DNA of 64,000 nt from Epsilonproteobacteria bacterium UBA4036 (GCA_002382325.1 DGAG01000001.1:61969-125968), one strand, 5' to 3'; counted from the stretch's first letter, positions 34,264-44,410 are shown. Translations and numbers: made by a program. Notes: generated by a model from the sequence alone, not told the origin.

Positions 34264-35637
34264 ATGTTAAACTTTATAAACATAGACAGAGCAACTCCTA
34301 ATAAGAGAAATGTATTAGAGCGGTTAAAAGATTATGATGAAGTATATGAAGTTTTCGGAAGAAATAAAAGTAAAGAACAAGCAGAGAGATGTATGCAATG
34401 TGGTGATCCTTATTGCCACTCAAAGTGCCCTTTACATAACTTTATTCCAGCGTGGTTAAAACAACGAGCTGAAGACAATTTAGAGTTAGCTTTTTTACTT
34501 TCAAATGAGCCATCGCCTTTTCCTGAAATTTTAGGAAAAATTTGCCCACACGATGTCTTATGTGAGGGAGCATGTTCTTTAAATACAGGTCATGGTGCAG
34601 TAGCGATTGGTGCAGTTGAAGCTCATATCAATGAAAAAGCATTTGCAGCAGGAATGAAACCAAATTTTCCAGGGGTAACTTCAAAGAAAAAAGTTGCCGT
34701 AATTGGTTCTGGACCTTCTGGAATTTCAGCAGCAACATTCCTTTTACGAAATGGAATTGCGGTTGAAATGTTCGAACGTTCTGATAGAGCAGGTGGACTT
34801 CTAACGTATGGTATTCCAGGATTTAAATTGGATAAAACTGCCGTAGATAGACGAGTTCAATGGCTTGAAGAAGCAGGTTTAAAACTTCATTTAAATTGTG
34901 AAATTGGGAAAGATAAATCATTTAAAGAGCTAGAAAATGAGTTTGATGCCATTTATTTAGGTATTGGTGCTACAAAAAGTAACTATGCAAAAATCAAAGG
35001 TGAAGATGCGAAAGATGTGCATTTGGCAATCGACTTTTTAACCGAAATTCAAAAAAGAAATTTTGGGGCACAAACCCCTAATTTTGTTGATGTAAAAGAC
35101 AAAACGGTTTTAGTTATTGGTGGTGGTGATACTGCTATGGACTGTGTAAGAAGTTCTGTAAGAGAAGGTGCTTCTAGTGTTAAATGTCTTTACCGAAGAG
35201 ATGAAGCCAATATGCCTGGAAGTAAAAAAGAGGTAATCAACTCTAAAGAAGAGGGCGTTGAATTTATGTTTAACGTAAGCCCAAAAGAGATTAAAGTTGA
35301 AAAGGGAAAAGTTGTTGGGGTTGAGTTGCTTGAAACGGTTATGAGTGAACCCGATGCCAATGGACGACAAAAAGTGGAAATTTTAGAAGACAGCAATTTT
35401 GTAGAAGAAGCCGATGTGGTTATTTTAGCCCTTGGATTCTCTCCAGAAGTTCCTGCGTTTTTAAGTGATTCTAAGATTGAAACAAATTCTTGGGGTGGAA
35501 TTGTTACAAATAACTTCAGAACTTCAAATCCAAAAATTTATGCAGGTGGAGATTGCCAAAGAGGCGCTCACTTAGCCGTAACTGCTGCAGCTGATGGACG
35601 AGATGCGGCAAAAGAAATCATTAAAAATTTAGAATAA
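34264..35637 (+). CDS. gltD: Glutamate synthase small subunit GltD
   Basis: 457 residues. The N-terminal Fe-S region has CMQCGDPYCHSKCPLHNFIPAW and CPHDVLCEGACSLN, the FAD-binding motif is VIGSGPSGISAATFLLRNG (near 140) and the NAD(P)H site is VLVIGGGDTAMDCVRSSVREG (near 282). It oxidises NAD(P)H and feeds electrons to GltB. The operon ends with a strong terminator at 35644. Confidence 0.97.
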   Translation: MLNFINIDRATPNKRNVLERLKDYDEVYEVFGRNKSKEQAERCMQCGDPYCHSKCPLHNFIPAWLKQRAEDNLELAFLLSNEPSPFPEILGKICPHDVLCEGACSLNTGHGAVAIGAVEAHINEKAFAAGMKPNFPGVTSKKKVAVIGSGPSGISAATFLLRNGIAVEMFERSDRAGGLLTYGIPGFKLDKTAVDRRVQWLEEAGLKLHLNCEIGKDKSFKELENEFDAIYLGIGATKSNYAKIKGEDAKDVHLAIDFLTEIQKRNFGAQTPNFVDVKDKTVLVIGGGDTAMDCVRSSVREGASSVKCLYRRDEANMPGSKKEVINSKEEGVEFMFNVSPKEIKVEKGKVVGVELLETVMSEPDANGRQKVEILEDSNFVEEADVVILALGFSPEVPAFLSDSKIETNSWGGIVTNNFRTSNPKIYAGGDCQRGAHLAVTAAADGRDAAKEIIKNLE

Positions 35638-35643
35638 TATACA

Positions 35644-35686
35644 ATATATGAGCAACTTTTGCTCATATATACTACGTCTTTTTTTC
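35644..35686 (+). terminator. Intrinsic terminator after gltBD
   Basis: A 12-bp perfect stem ATATATGAGCAA (35644-35655) with TTGCTCATATAT (35659-35670), a 3-nt loop, and an uninterrupted T-run shortly after (35679-35686). This is the clearest Rho-independent terminator in the window. Confidence 0.85.
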
Positions 35687-35797
35687 TTACATTTATGACT
35701 CTTTTTAAAAATATTTCTAAATTTAGAATAATTAAAGAATAATTAATAAACAATAGGTTATAAATCCAATGAATAATTTTTATCTTAGGAACTAAAT

Positions 35798-36052
35798 ATG
35801 TCTTTAATAATTACGGATGAATGTATTGCGTGTGATGCTTGTAGAGATGAGTGTCCTAATATGGCGATTGAAGAAGGGGATCCAATTTATATTATTGATT
35901 CTGACAGATGTACAGAGTGTGTAGGACATTATGAAGAGCCTGCATGTGTTGAAGTATGTCCAGTTGATTGTATTATTATTGACCCAGACAATCAAGAAAC
36001 AATGGAAGAGTTAAAATTTAAATTTGAACAACTTCAAGAAGAAGAGCTATAA
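35798..36052 (+). CDS. YfhL-type 2[4Fe-4S] ferredoxin
   Basis: 84 residues. First cluster CIACDACRDECP (C9, C12, C15, C19); second CTECVGHYEEPACVEVCP with the eight-residue insertion between the second and third cysteines typical of Chromatium/YfhL ferredoxins. It is a small cytoplasmic electron carrier of low potential. ppx/gppA starts 3 nt downstream, suggesting co-transcription. AGGAACTAAAT precedes the ATG. Confidence 0.93.
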   Translation: MSLIITDECIACDACRDECPNMAIEEGDPIYIIDSDRCTECVGHYEEPACVEVCPVDCIIIDPDNQETMEELKFKFEQLQEEEL

Positions 36053-36055
36053 TAT

Positions 36056-37525
36056 ATGGCTAAAATTACAACTATCATCGACATTGGGTCTAACTCAATG
36101 CGAATGGTTGTATTTCAAAAAAGCAGCCGATTTGCCTTTCATTTACTCAACGAAACCAAAAGTCGGGTAAAAATCTCTGAAGGGTGCTATGAAAATGGTG
36201 GAAACCTTCAAGAAATTCCTTTAAATCGTGCGTATAATTCTCTTAAATCTTTTCTAAAAATATCTCAAGCACTGAAATCTCGAAAAATTATCTGTGTTGC
36301 CACCTCTGCATTAAGAGACGCTCCCAATGCCAAAGAGTTTTTAACTCGTGTTAAAAATGATTTAAATTTAAATATTAAAGTCATAGATGGTACAAAAGAG
36401 GCTTTTTATGGAGGCGTTGCAGCGGTTAATTTACTGCACCAAAATGAGTTTGTTACCATTGATATTGGTGGAGGTTCAACAGAGTTTTGTTTTATTAAAG
36501 AGGGAAAAATAGTACACAGTATCTCTTTAAATATTGGAACAGTCAGAATAAAAGAGCTCTATTTTAGTAAACATAATATGCAAGGGGCTAACGCGTATAT
36601 TGAAAAACAACTTCAAGAACTCAAAGCATTAAATATTGAGATACCTTGTGTTGCGGTTGGCATTGGTGGAACCGTCAGAGCTTTGGGTAAAGCTATTATG
36701 CAAAAAGAGGCTTATCCTTTAGATGTGATTCATGGCTTTACTTATAAATATGAGAATCAAAAAAGTTTGTTTGACCAAATCATACAAGCTAAGCATACTG
36801 ATGAATTAAAAGAGTTGGGCATCAAAAAAGATCGATTCGATACGATTTGTGAGGGAACTTTTATTTTTGATACGATTTTAAAGAATTTGGGCATTCAAAA
36901 AGTGATTACTTCGGGTGTAGGTGTTCGAGAGGGGGTCTATTTAACCGATATTTTGCGAACCTCAAACTACCGATTTCCTGCCAATTTCAATCCCAGTGTC
37001 AAAAGTTTGTTGGACCGTTTTGAATTAGATTCTAAACAAACGGCATACTTTGGAAATAATGCAGGAAAAATTTTTGATGCTTTAGCTCCTTTACACCAAT
37101 TAAGTCCAAAAAATAGAATTTTTTTAATTATTGCTTCAAAACTCCACTCCATTGGAAGTACACTAAACTTTTACAAATCCAATGACAATACATTTGATTT
37201 TATCTTAAATGGACTCAACTATGAGTTTTTACACACGTCTCGAGTTACGGTTGCTCATATTATCAAATTCTCAAAAAAAACATTACCTAAACAAAAAGAT
37301 ATAGCAGAATATGAATCGTTACTGCCTCCTTTAGAAGAGTTGCAATGGCTTAGTTTTATGATCAGTTTAAATCTTTGTTTAAATCAAGACTATTCACGTT
37401 TAAAATACGAATATATTTTAAAAAACAACACCCTAATAATTAAAGCAGATGAAATCTCTTATTTGGTACAATCAAGTTTAGATAAACTTGAATTACCAAG
37501 CCATTTAGAACTACAACTATTTTAA
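36056..37525 (+). CDS. ppx: Ppx/GppA exopolyphosphatase/pppGpp phosphohydrolase
   Basis: 489 residues of the ASKHA fold. N-terminal IDIGSNSMRMVVF (phosphate 1), DIGGGSTEFCFI near 140 and IGIGGTVRALGKAI-like GIGGTVRALGKA near 205 are diagnostic; a C-terminal HD-like helical domain (about 310-489) follows. It releases phosphate from polyphosphate or from pppGpp; the split between these two activities cannot be made from sequence. It follows the ferredoxin gene and precedes waaC by 12 nt. Confidence 0.9.
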   Translation: MAKITTIIDIGSNSMRMVVFQKSSRFAFHLLNETKSRVKISEGCYENGGNLQEIPLNRAYNSLKSFLKISQALKSRKIICVATSALRDAPNAKEFLTRVKNDLNLNIKVIDGTKEAFYGGVAAVNLLHQNEFVTIDIGGGSTEFCFIKEGKIVHSISLNIGTVRIKELYFSKHNMQGANAYIEKQLQELKALNIEIPCVAVGIGGTVRALGKAIMQKEAYPLDVIHGFTYKYENQKSLFDQIIQAKHTDELKELGIKKDRFDTICEGTFIFDTILKNLGIQKVITSGVGVREGVYLTDILRTSNYRFPANFNPSVKSLLDRFELDSKQTAYFGNNAGKIFDALAPLHQLSPKNRIFLIIASKLHSIGSTLNFYKSNDNTFDFILNGLNYEFLHTSRVTVAHIIKFSKKTLPKQKDIAEYESLLPPLEELQWLSFMISLNLCLNQDYSRLKYEYILKNNTLIIKADEISYLVQSSLDKLELPSHLELQLF

Positions 37526-37537
37526 ATAAAAGAGATT

Positions 37538-38563
37538 ATGAACAAACACAACATTCAAAAAATTGCCGTAGTAAAACTTTCGGCAATGGGTGATATTATT
37601 CACGCTATGGTAGCTTTACAATTCATCAAAAAACACTATCCTAACTTACGTATTGATTGGTTTGTGGAAAGTGCATTTAGTGGAATATTGGAAAACAATC
37701 CCCATATCAATAACATCTATTGTGTTAATTTAAAACGTATAAAAAATAAAAAAAGTGAAATCTTTTCCCAAATTGCACGCATTAAAGAGTATTCAAAAAA
37801 CAACTATGACTTAATTATTGATGCACAAGGATTAGTTAAATCTGCACTTGTATCCAAGCTGTTGGGCAAAAATATTGCAGGATTTAGTAAAAATTCTATT
37901 CGAGAAAAATTTGCCAGTTTTTTTTATAAAATTAAAGTTGATATTGCTTACGATAAAAATGCCATTATTCGCAATGCAAAAGTCTTATCTACTCCTTTGG
38001 GGTTTGAAATTACCAATGAAGAAATAAATGCCAAAGAACCCTTTTTATTTTTTAAGGATGAAAATCCTGTTATTGAGGAGTATTTACAAAAAAACAAAAA
38101 CAATATTGTTTTTGTTATAGGGGCAAGTTGGATCAGTAAAATGTATTCCAAAGATAAATTTGTCAAAATCATCAATACCTTAGATGAAAATGCTTTGATT
38201 GTTTGGGGCAATGAATTTGAACGAACGGTGGCAACATATATTGCGACTCATTCAAAAGCCAGAGTGTTGCCAAAATTGGATTTGAACAGTTTAAAAGCAC
38301 TTATCAGTAAAGCCAATTTGGTCATAGGAAATGACACAGGACCCACACATGCTGCTTGGGCATTGAATGTTCCTTCTATTACGATTTTTGGAAATACCCC
38401 AGGACGACGAAATACTTATGTGACTTCCATGAATCAAATTATTGAGTCCCAAAGTAAAGTTAATCCTTTTAAAATCGATAAAAGCGATTTATCGATTAAT
38501 AAAATTGATGAACAAAAAATTATAGAGTTAGCAAAAGGGCTTTTGTATGAACAGAAAAATTAA
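37538..38563 (+). CDS. waaC: Heptosyltransferase I (WaaC)
   Basis: 341 residues, GT-B fold of family GT9. The N-terminus KIAVVKLSAMGDIIHAMVALQFIKKHYP is the hallmark of WaaC; the ADP-heptose-binding motif is in NLVIGNDTGPTHAAWALNVPSITIFG (about 262-287). It adds the first heptose to Kdo on lipid A. It opens the long lipooligosaccharide gene string and overlaps the next gene by 17 nt. Confidence 0.92.
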   Translation: MNKHNIQKIAVVKLSAMGDIIHAMVALQFIKKHYPNLRIDWFVESAFSGILENNPHINNIYCVNLKRIKNKKSEIFSQIARIKEYSKNNYDLIIDAQGLVKSALVSKLLGKNIAGFSKNSIREKFASFFYKIKVDIAYDKNAIIRNAKVLSTPLGFEITNEEINAKEPFLFFKDENPVIEEYLQKNKNNIVFVIGASWISKMYSKDKFVKIINTLDENALIVWGNEFERTVATYIATHSKARVLPKLDLNSLKALISKANLVIGNDTGPTHAAWALNVPSITIFGNTPGRRNTYVTSMNQIIESQSKVNPFKIDKSDLSINKIDEQKIIELAKGLLYEQKN

Positions 38564-39467
38564 AGACTATTTTCGATACTTCTTATATCGAGTTTTTCAA
38601 TTTATTTTTTTTATAACGCCCCGATTTTTGATGAAATATTTGTTAATCTTGATGGCAAAAATAGCGTATAAATTTAATAAAGAGCATCTTCATATCGCGC
38701 AAGTGAATCTTGATTTGGTATTTGGAAATTCTTTAAGCCAAGAACGAAAAGAAAATATTATTTATAACTCTTATAAATCTTTGTTATTTAATATGTATGA
38801 ATATATGGAAAATCAAATTATTTCAAAAGAGAAATTGCTCAGTAAAGCTCATATTGAAAATGAACAAGTGATTTTGAATGCCATTGCAAATCAAAGAAAG
38901 ATTATATTTGTAACAGCACATTATGGCGGTTGGGAATTAGCGATTCCTTATATTGCATTAAAATATGGAACTTTGGCAGTTGTGAATCGAAAAATGGATA
39001 ATCCTTTTATTAATGCTGCGTATGAAAAAGCTCGTGATCGAAATAATATTATTATGTTAGAAAAGAAAGTTGCCGCAAAAGGGATGTTAAGTGCGTTTAG
39101 AAAAGACCAATTTGTCGCTGTTGCTATTGATCAACATATGAAAAATGGTGTTGAGATTGAATTTTTTGGGAAAAAAGTTATGGCAACAGATGCCACGGCT
39201 CGATTGGCGTTAAAATTTGATGCCGTGATTATTCCTGTTTTTGCGGTTTGTAATGATTTTAGAGATTATATGATTAAAGTTTATGATGCATTGGATGTTA
39301 CAACCATTGATTTTAAAACAGAGGATAAAGTAAAAGAATTAACTCAATTACAAGCCAATATAATCGAGCAACAAATAATTGAAAAGCCACAATTCTGGTT
39401 TTGGCAACATAAACGTTGGAAAAAATACTATAAAAATTTATATAAAAGAAGTCCTCTTCATGAATAA
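38547..39467 (+). CDS. htrB: Lipid A acyltransferase HtrB/LpxL-like
   Basis: 306 residues. An N-terminal membrane anchor (about 12-38) precedes the catalytic H-x4-D/E motif of the lysophospholipid acyltransferase family, VTAHYGGWELAIPYI (near 125). Other conserved features are AVAIDQHMKNGVEIEFFGKKVMATDATARLAL. It transfers a secondary acyl chain to Kdo-lipid A at the inner membrane. It is tightly packed between waaC and dgkA. Confidence 0.9.
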   Translation: MNRKIKDYFRYFLYRVFQFIFFITPRFLMKYLLILMAKIAYKFNKEHLHIAQVNLDLVFGNSLSQERKENIIYNSYKSLLFNMYEYMENQIISKEKLLSKAHIENEQVILNAIANQRKIIFVTAHYGGWELAIPYIALKYGTLAVVNRKMDNPFINAAYEKARDRNNIIMLEKKVAAKGMLSAFRKDQFVAVAIDQHMKNGVEIEFFGKKVMATDATARLALKFDAVIIPVFAVCNDFRDYMIKVYDALDVTTIDFKTEDKVKELTQLQANIIEQQIIEKPQFWFWQHKRWKKYYKNLYKRSPLHE

Positions 39468-39810
39468 TAAACCCAAATATCATCTCTTTAATAATACCAA
39501 ATATGCTTTGGCAGGATTGATTCATGTTTTAAAAACAGAAAACTCTTTTCGATTGGAGTTGTTTTGTGCTATTTTTATTATCGCGGGTATTGTTTATATT
39601 GATGTATCTTTGACGATGAAACTGATTTTACTTATCAGTGGTATTTTAGTGTTAATTGTGGAATTGATTAATTCGGCAATTGAAAACGTAGTTGATTTAG
39701 TAACTCAAGAAAAACATCCTTTAGCAAAGAGTGCCAAAGATATTGGCTCAACTGCTGTGATGTTTTCTATTGGTTTACATGTGGTTTGCTGGATTTTAGT
39801 TTTATTATGA
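39460..39810 (+). CDS. dgkA: Diacylglycerol kinase DgkA
   Basis: 116 residues from the ATG at 39460 (overlapping htrB by 8 nt); an upstream in-frame extension inside htrB is rejected. Three membrane helices. The family signature ELINSAIENVVDLVTQEKHPLAKSAKDIGSTAVM contains the catalytic glutamate and the metal-binding ENVVD. It re-phosphorylates diacylglycerol released by phosphoglycerol or phosphoethanolamine transfer, which fits the transferase encoded two genes downstream. Confidence 0.94.
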   Translation: MNNKPKYHLFNNTKYALAGLIHVLKTENSFRLELFCAIFIIAGIVYIDVSLTMKLILLISGILVLIVELINSAIENVVDLVTQEKHPLAKSAKDIGSTAVMFSIGLHVVCWILVLL

Positions 39811-40571
39811 AAAGTTTAGAAACAAAAGCAAAAGAGGAATTGCGGAAAGCTAAATCTGATATTTTTAGTCTTGAATATCAAAATAAAAAAGTGTGGGTGA
39901 AAAAAGCACGAGGCACTTTTTCTTCTGCTTTACATAAGTTTTATTATAAAGTTTTCCCCTTTGAAGTGCTGATTCCCGTTGAAACAAAAACGGGTAAAGA
40001 AACGATTGCTTTTGAAACGGCTAAGCTTGATTTGTTTCGAGAAAAAGGAATTCTTTCTCCCAAAGTATTATTTAAAAATGATGAATTTTTTATTTTGGAA
40101 GATTGTGGTAAGAATGTGAATTCTTATATCCGAAAAAGAGATATAACACAAGAAAAAATGTATTACTATTTAGATTTACTTATCGTTCAATTGGCTTTAA
40201 TACATAATAATGGACTTTTTCATGGTGGGGCACAAGCCAGAAATTTCACGTATAAAGAGGGTGTTATTTATGCCATTGACTTAGAAGACAGTTTTACAAA
40301 TATTCCTTTAGACGTTTTACAATTCCGAGATGTTTTACTTTTTTTACTCTCTTTGACAAAAACACGAGCTTCTTTTGATTTGGATTATAACTATATTATT
40401 GAAAAATACATTGAATTAACCAATAAAAAAGAGGTTAAACAATCTTTAAAAAAACTTGCCAATAAAATCTCTTTTTTAATCACTTTGAGTCAAATCAAAT
40501 GGATAAACTCTCTTTTAGGAAGAGATGTAAAGGGTTTTTTTAAACTTTTTATTATTCTTAAAAAACTTTAG
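39807..40571 (+). CDS. Protein-kinase-fold (InaA/BUD32-like) LPS-locus protein
   Basis: 254 residues from the ATG at 39807, which overlaps the dgkA stop (ATGA). The N-lobe has IFSLEYQNKKVWVKKAR (candidate ATP lysine) and the hinge region FILEDCGKNVNSYI. The catalytic-loop position reads NGLFHGGAQARNFT, with glycine where aspartate stands in classical HGD loops, followed by IYAIDLEDSF, the likely metal-binding aspartate. Related proteins phosphorylate heptose or Kdo in LPS core. Function here is inferred from fold and neighbours. Alternatively it might be a catalytically modified kinase. Confidence 0.6.
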   Translation: MKSLETKAKEELRKAKSDIFSLEYQNKKVWVKKARGTFSSALHKFYYKVFPFEVLIPVETKTGKETIAFETAKLDLFREKGILSPKVLFKNDEFFILEDCGKNVNSYIRKRDITQEKMYYYLDLLIVQLALIHNNGLFHGGAQARNFTYKEGVIYAIDLEDSFTNIPLDVLQFRDVLLFLLSLTKTRASFDLDYNYIIEKYIELTNKKEVKQSLKKLANKISFLITLSQIKWINSLLGRDVKGFFKLFIILKKL

Positions 40572-40579
40572 GAAACAGT

Positions 40580-42589
40580 ATGAATGCACAAATAATGTCA
40601 TCAACATTAACGATATTTAAAAAGATGCTTTATGCCCATCTTCTTTTTTTAGGAATTATGAGTATATTTAGAGCAGTATTTTTTGTCTACTATATGGAGT
40701 TAGAAACTTTAGAAGGATACTATTTCGATATCGTACATGCCTTTTTTTTAGGATTTAGAATTGATTTGACTGTAATTGGGTATATTCAAGCATTACCAAC
40801 GTTATTGTTGATTGCTTTGTACTATCTAAAAAAAGAGTTTTTACTTAAATGGTTTAACGCTTTATTGCTTTATTATATATTTATTTGCTATGTAGCTGTT
40901 ACTCTTTTTTTATGTGCAGATTTTGGATTTTACTCTTATTTTAAAGACCATATCAATGTACTCTTTTTTGGTCTGTTTGATGATGATACTCATGCATTAA
41001 TGGAAACTTTTTGGCAAAATTATCACGTTGTATTAATTTTAGGATTCTTTTTTCTTTATGTTATTGGATTGTTTGTTATTCTTAGAAAAATTTTTATTCA
41101 AAAAGGAAAAGATATTTATTCTTTTTTAGGAATTAAAATTTCTGGAGTAATCTTTTTACTTTTTATAGTATTGAATTTTTTAGCCATTCGAGGAACACTA
41201 GGAATGTATCCTTTGGGAAAAATGATTCCAAATGTTTCAACCAACGATTACATCAATAAAATCTCTCAAAATGGTTTTCGAGCATTTACAAGTGCGTATG
41301 GATACAGAAAAGAGTATTTAGCACGTTCATATGATTTAATTAAAGAGACAGGCTTTCATAAAAATATTGAAGAGGCATTTAAAATTCATAAAAAATTACA
41401 AACAATCAATGAAGAGAATTTGTTGGAAAATATTACATATCAAACACCAAAGCTTGAACATGAAGAGTACAATGTTGTGGTTTTAATGATTGAAAGTTTT
41501 GGAATGCCTATTTTAAAATATCAAAGCGAAGAGTTTAACATTTTAGGGGAACTTAAAAAACATTTTGATGAAGATATTTTATTTACGAATTTTATCTCTG
41601 CAGGTGATGGTACAATTTCAAGTTTAGAATCACTGCTTTTAAATATTCCTCATCGTCCTAATGCATTTGCTTTTTCACAATCAATTTATAAGCAAACATC
41701 TTTTGAGTATACGCCAGCTTTTTTGTACAATCAAGAGGGATATAACACTTCATTTATATATGGGGGAGATTTAACGTGGAGAAACTTAGGAAATTTCATT
41801 AAGTTTCAAGGGTATAAAAATGTTGAAGGTAAAATGAATATTTATGATGCAATAGAACATACAAAATCAAAAGAGGAGTATTTCCATCCTTGGGGTATTT
41901 TTGATGAGCATTTATATGATTTTATTTTAAATAAACTGGAAAAAAGTACACAAAAAGAGTTTATTGTAGCTCTTAGTACCAATAATCATCCTCCTTATAA
42001 TATTCCAACAGAGTATAAACCTAAAAGTTTAATTTTTAATGAGAGAGTCAAAAACCATATTACCGGTGATTTTGATTTGGCACAACAACGATTTAAATCA
42101 TATGCGTATGCTGTTGACCAAGTCGGTGTTTTTTTGGATAAATTAAAACAAAGTTCTCTTAAGGATAATACCATTGTAGTTGTTACAGCTGATAATAATA
42201 CGATTGATGGAATTATGAAATACGACGATAATGAACTTTTAAATTCAAAAAATATCCCTTTGTATTTTTATTTACCTGAGAAATTAAAAAAAGAACTCAA
42301 TATTGATACGTCAATAGCAGGTTCACATAAGGATATTTTTCCTACGTTGTATCACTTGACTTTAGATAATAAGGCATATATCTCGATTGGAAATAATCTA
42401 TTTGACCTTACGCAAGCACACTATGGATTTAATGGTTCTATGATTGTCAATAAAGATAAAGAGATAAAGAAACTTGAAAAGTTAAATGAAGTAACGAATG
42501 ATGCTTTATTAAATTATTATAAAGCCAGTTTAGCTGTTACTCAATATTTGATTGATATAATTTATGAAAAAGGTAACAAAAAACGATGA
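40580..42589 (+). CDS. LTA-synthase/EptA-like membrane sulfatase-fold transferase
   Basis: 669 residues. Five hydrophobic segments occupy about 15-220. The periplasmic alkaline-phosphatase-fold domain starts with YNVVVLMIESFGMPIL (metal and nucleophile region; the nucleophile is the threonine in SAGDGTISSLESLLL), then STNNHPPYNIP, VVVTADNNTIDGI and AGSHKDIFPTLYHL. It matches LtaS-like phosphoglycerol or phosphoethanolamine transferases; in a Gram-negative LPS locus it would decorate core or lipid A and release diacylglycerol, which DgkA recycles. It overlaps the ligase gene by 4 nt. Confidence 0.85.
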   Translation: MNAQIMSSTLTIFKKMLYAHLLFLGIMSIFRAVFFVYYMELETLEGYYFDIVHAFFLGFRIDLTVIGYIQALPTLLLIALYYLKKEFLLKWFNALLLYYIFICYVAVTLFLCADFGFYSYFKDHINVLFFGLFDDDTHALMETFWQNYHVVLILGFFFLYVIGLFVILRKIFIQKGKDIYSFLGIKISGVIFLLFIVLNFLAIRGTLGMYPLGKMIPNVSTNDYINKISQNGFRAFTSAYGYRKEYLARSYDLIKETGFHKNIEEAFKIHKKLQTINEENLLENITYQTPKLEHEEYNVVVLMIESFGMPILKYQSEEFNILGELKKHFDEDILFTNFISAGDGTISSLESLLLNIPHRPNAFAFSQSIYKQTSFEYTPAFLYNQEGYNTSFIYGGDLTWRNLGNFIKFQGYKNVEGKMNIYDAIEHTKSKEEYFHPWGIFDEHLYDFILNKLEKSTQKEFIVALSTNNHPPYNIPTEYKPKSLIFNERVKNHITGDFDLAQQRFKSYAYAVDQVGVFLDKLKQSSLKDNTIVVVTADNNTIDGIMKYDDNELLNSKNIPLYFYLPEKLKKELNIDTSIAGSHKDIFPTLYHLTLDNKAYISIGNNLFDLTQAHYGFNGSMIVNKDKEIKKLEKLNEVTNDALLNYYKASLAVTQYLIDIIYEKGNKKR

Positions 42590-43836
42590 ATAAATTAATA
42601 GAAAGAATTAAAATCACGGACAAGTTTATTTTATTTATTTATTTTTATATGTTTGTAATGCCATGGAACTTTGAGAAATCTCAAATGGGAATATTAACTG
42701 GAATTTTATTGATTTGGTGGTTGATTCGGTTTAAATCACAATTTTTAGAAAAATTAAAAACGCTATTTGAGTTTAAACCATTGGTTATTTTAATTGTTTT
42801 TATTGTTTATACATATATTTCTGTATTATGGAGTGATTCTTTTAAAGAGGGATTTGAACATGTTAATCAATTTCACAAATATTATTTTTTTATTATTCCT
42901 CTTTTATTTACCTCGTTAAATAAAGAAGAAGCAATACAAGTATTTAAAGTTTTAATTATTAGTTTTGGATTTTATGGACTTTTTTCCATTTTTATTTATT
43001 TAGATTTAATAACTATTAATGAAACCAACAGTAATAGTTCAAACCCTAAAGGGATAATGGCTTATGCAATTATGTCAACGTATATGGCAATAGGCAGTTT
43101 GTGTGCTTTGTTCATTGCCTATTATGAAAAAAATAAGAAGCAACAAATGTTTTTTCTTATTATTGCACTTTTATGTACGATTGCACTTTTTATTAATAAA
43201 GGGCGAACAGCACAATTAAGTTTTATTTTAACAGGAATTACAATAGTAATTTTATATGCAAAACATTTTCTTTTTAAACTTAAATATTTTCTCTTCTTAT
43301 TTATTATCATTGTATTGTCCTTTTGCGTATTGTATTTTTCTGGAAAAATAGATCGCTATAATAATGCATTAAATGAAATTAAAGAAATTGTTATACAAAA
43401 TGAGTATAAGGGAAGTACTGGTGTAAGAATCTATTTTTACAAAGCAGGATTAGAAATTATTAAAGATAATTTTTTCTTTGGGATGGGACCAGAAGATAAT
43501 ATTAGATTGTTACAAAAAATCCAAGAAAATGATAAAGAATATCTTTCTAATACAATATATGCTTCCTTTCATAGTCAACATCTAGACACATTAACTCGTT
43601 ATGGTTTAATAGGTTATTTATTATTGATTTTAAGTGGAGTATATTTGTTATATAAGTTAAAAATATGTAAAGAGATTTATTTTGTAGCTTTACCATTTTT
43701 TTTAGTTACGTTCTATACTTCATTAGCCAATGTAATGTTGATAAAAAAGCCATTTAATTATGTATATATTAGTGTTTTTGTTCTATTTAGTATTATTGCA
43801 TATCTTATGCAACAGAAAAAGTTACAACATGATTGA
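42586..43836 (+). CDS. O-antigen ligase family (WaaL-like) membrane protein
   Basis: 416 residues with about 11 hydrophobic segments and a periplasmic loop of about 80 residues near 265-345 that contains the conserved arginine and histidine of the Wzy_C/WaaL domain (GSTGVRIYFYKAGLEII, FGMGPEDN, FHSQHLDTLTRYG). WaaL joins polysaccharide to the lipid A core at the periplasmic face. No O-antigen polymerase or flippase gene lies in this window, so it might also ligate a short glycan. Very AT-rich. Confidence 0.82.
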   Translation: MNKLIERIKITDKFILFIYFYMFVMPWNFEKSQMGILTGILLIWWLIRFKSQFLEKLKTLFEFKPLVILIVFIVYTYISVLWSDSFKEGFEHVNQFHKYYFFIIPLLFTSLNKEEAIQVFKVLIISFGFYGLFSIFIYLDLITINETNSNSSNPKGIMAYAIMSTYMAIGSLCALFIAYYEKNKKQQMFFLIIALLCTIALFINKGRTAQLSFILTGITIVILYAKHFLFKLKYFLFLFIIIVLSFCVLYFSGKIDRYNNALNEIKEIVIQNEYKGSTGVRIYFYKAGLEIIKDNFFFGMGPEDNIRLLQKIQENDKEYLSNTIYASFHSQHLDTLTRYGLIGYLLLILSGVYLLYKLKICKEIYFVALPFFLVTFYTSLANVMLIKKPFNYVYISVFVLFSIIAYLMQQKKLQHD

Positions 43837-44410
43837 AATAAAGTTGAAAGAAGAAAATTTTTTAGCCAAAGGAGGTGAAAGAACCTGCTTTATTCATCCT
43901 TTGCAAGCAAAACAAATTATAAAAGTGATACATTCAAAAGATAAGCATAATAATCAAAATGAGTTAGAGTACCAATATTATAAACATTTGCAACAAAAAA
44001 ATGTAGATTTCTCTCATATTGCGCAATGTCATGGATGGGTTGAAACTAATCAAGGCAAAGGTTTGTCCTTTGACAGAATAATAGATTATAATGGAAAGAA
44101 CTCTAAATATTTTAGATTTTATTTAAGAAATAAAATATTGAGTGAAAAAATAGAACAACAGTTATTAGATGAGTTAAAGCTTTATTTAGAAAAAAATCAG
44201 ATTTTATTTGTTGATGTAAGTACTGTTAATTTATTTTGTCAAGAAATTGCTCCAAATAAGTTTAAATTGGTTATATTTGATGGATTAGGAGCTAGAAGAT
44301 TGGGGATAAAATTTTATTTTTATTTGTTTTGTAAAGTTTTGGTAAAATATAAAATTAAAAAACAATGGTTTAAGTTTTTAGAGAATTATCAAAGAGATAA
44401 AACTATTTAA
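43829..44410 (+). CDS. YrbL-family kinase-like protein, paralogue 1
   Basis: 193 residues from the ATG at 43829 (8-nt overlap with the ligase gene); an in-frame extension inside the ligase is rejected. Begins LKEENFLAKGGERTCFIHP, then IIKVIHS (candidate ATP lysine), NQNELEYQYY and a C-lobe with FVDVSTVNLFCQ and LVIFDGLGARR (aspartates and asparagine in kinase-like positions). YrbL-family proteins are known as PhoP-regulated with undefined function. Strongly similar to the protein at 50795. A core-sugar kinase role is inferred. Confidence 0.75.
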   Translation: MIEIKLKEENFLAKGGERTCFIHPLQAKQIIKVIHSKDKHNNQNELEYQYYKHLQQKNVDFSHIAQCHGWVETNQGKGLSFDRIIDYNGKNSKYFRFYLRNKILSEKIEQQLLDELKLYLEKNQILFVDVSTVNLFCQEIAPNKFKLVIFDGLGARRLGIKFYFYLFCKVLVKYKIKKQWFKFLENYQRDKTI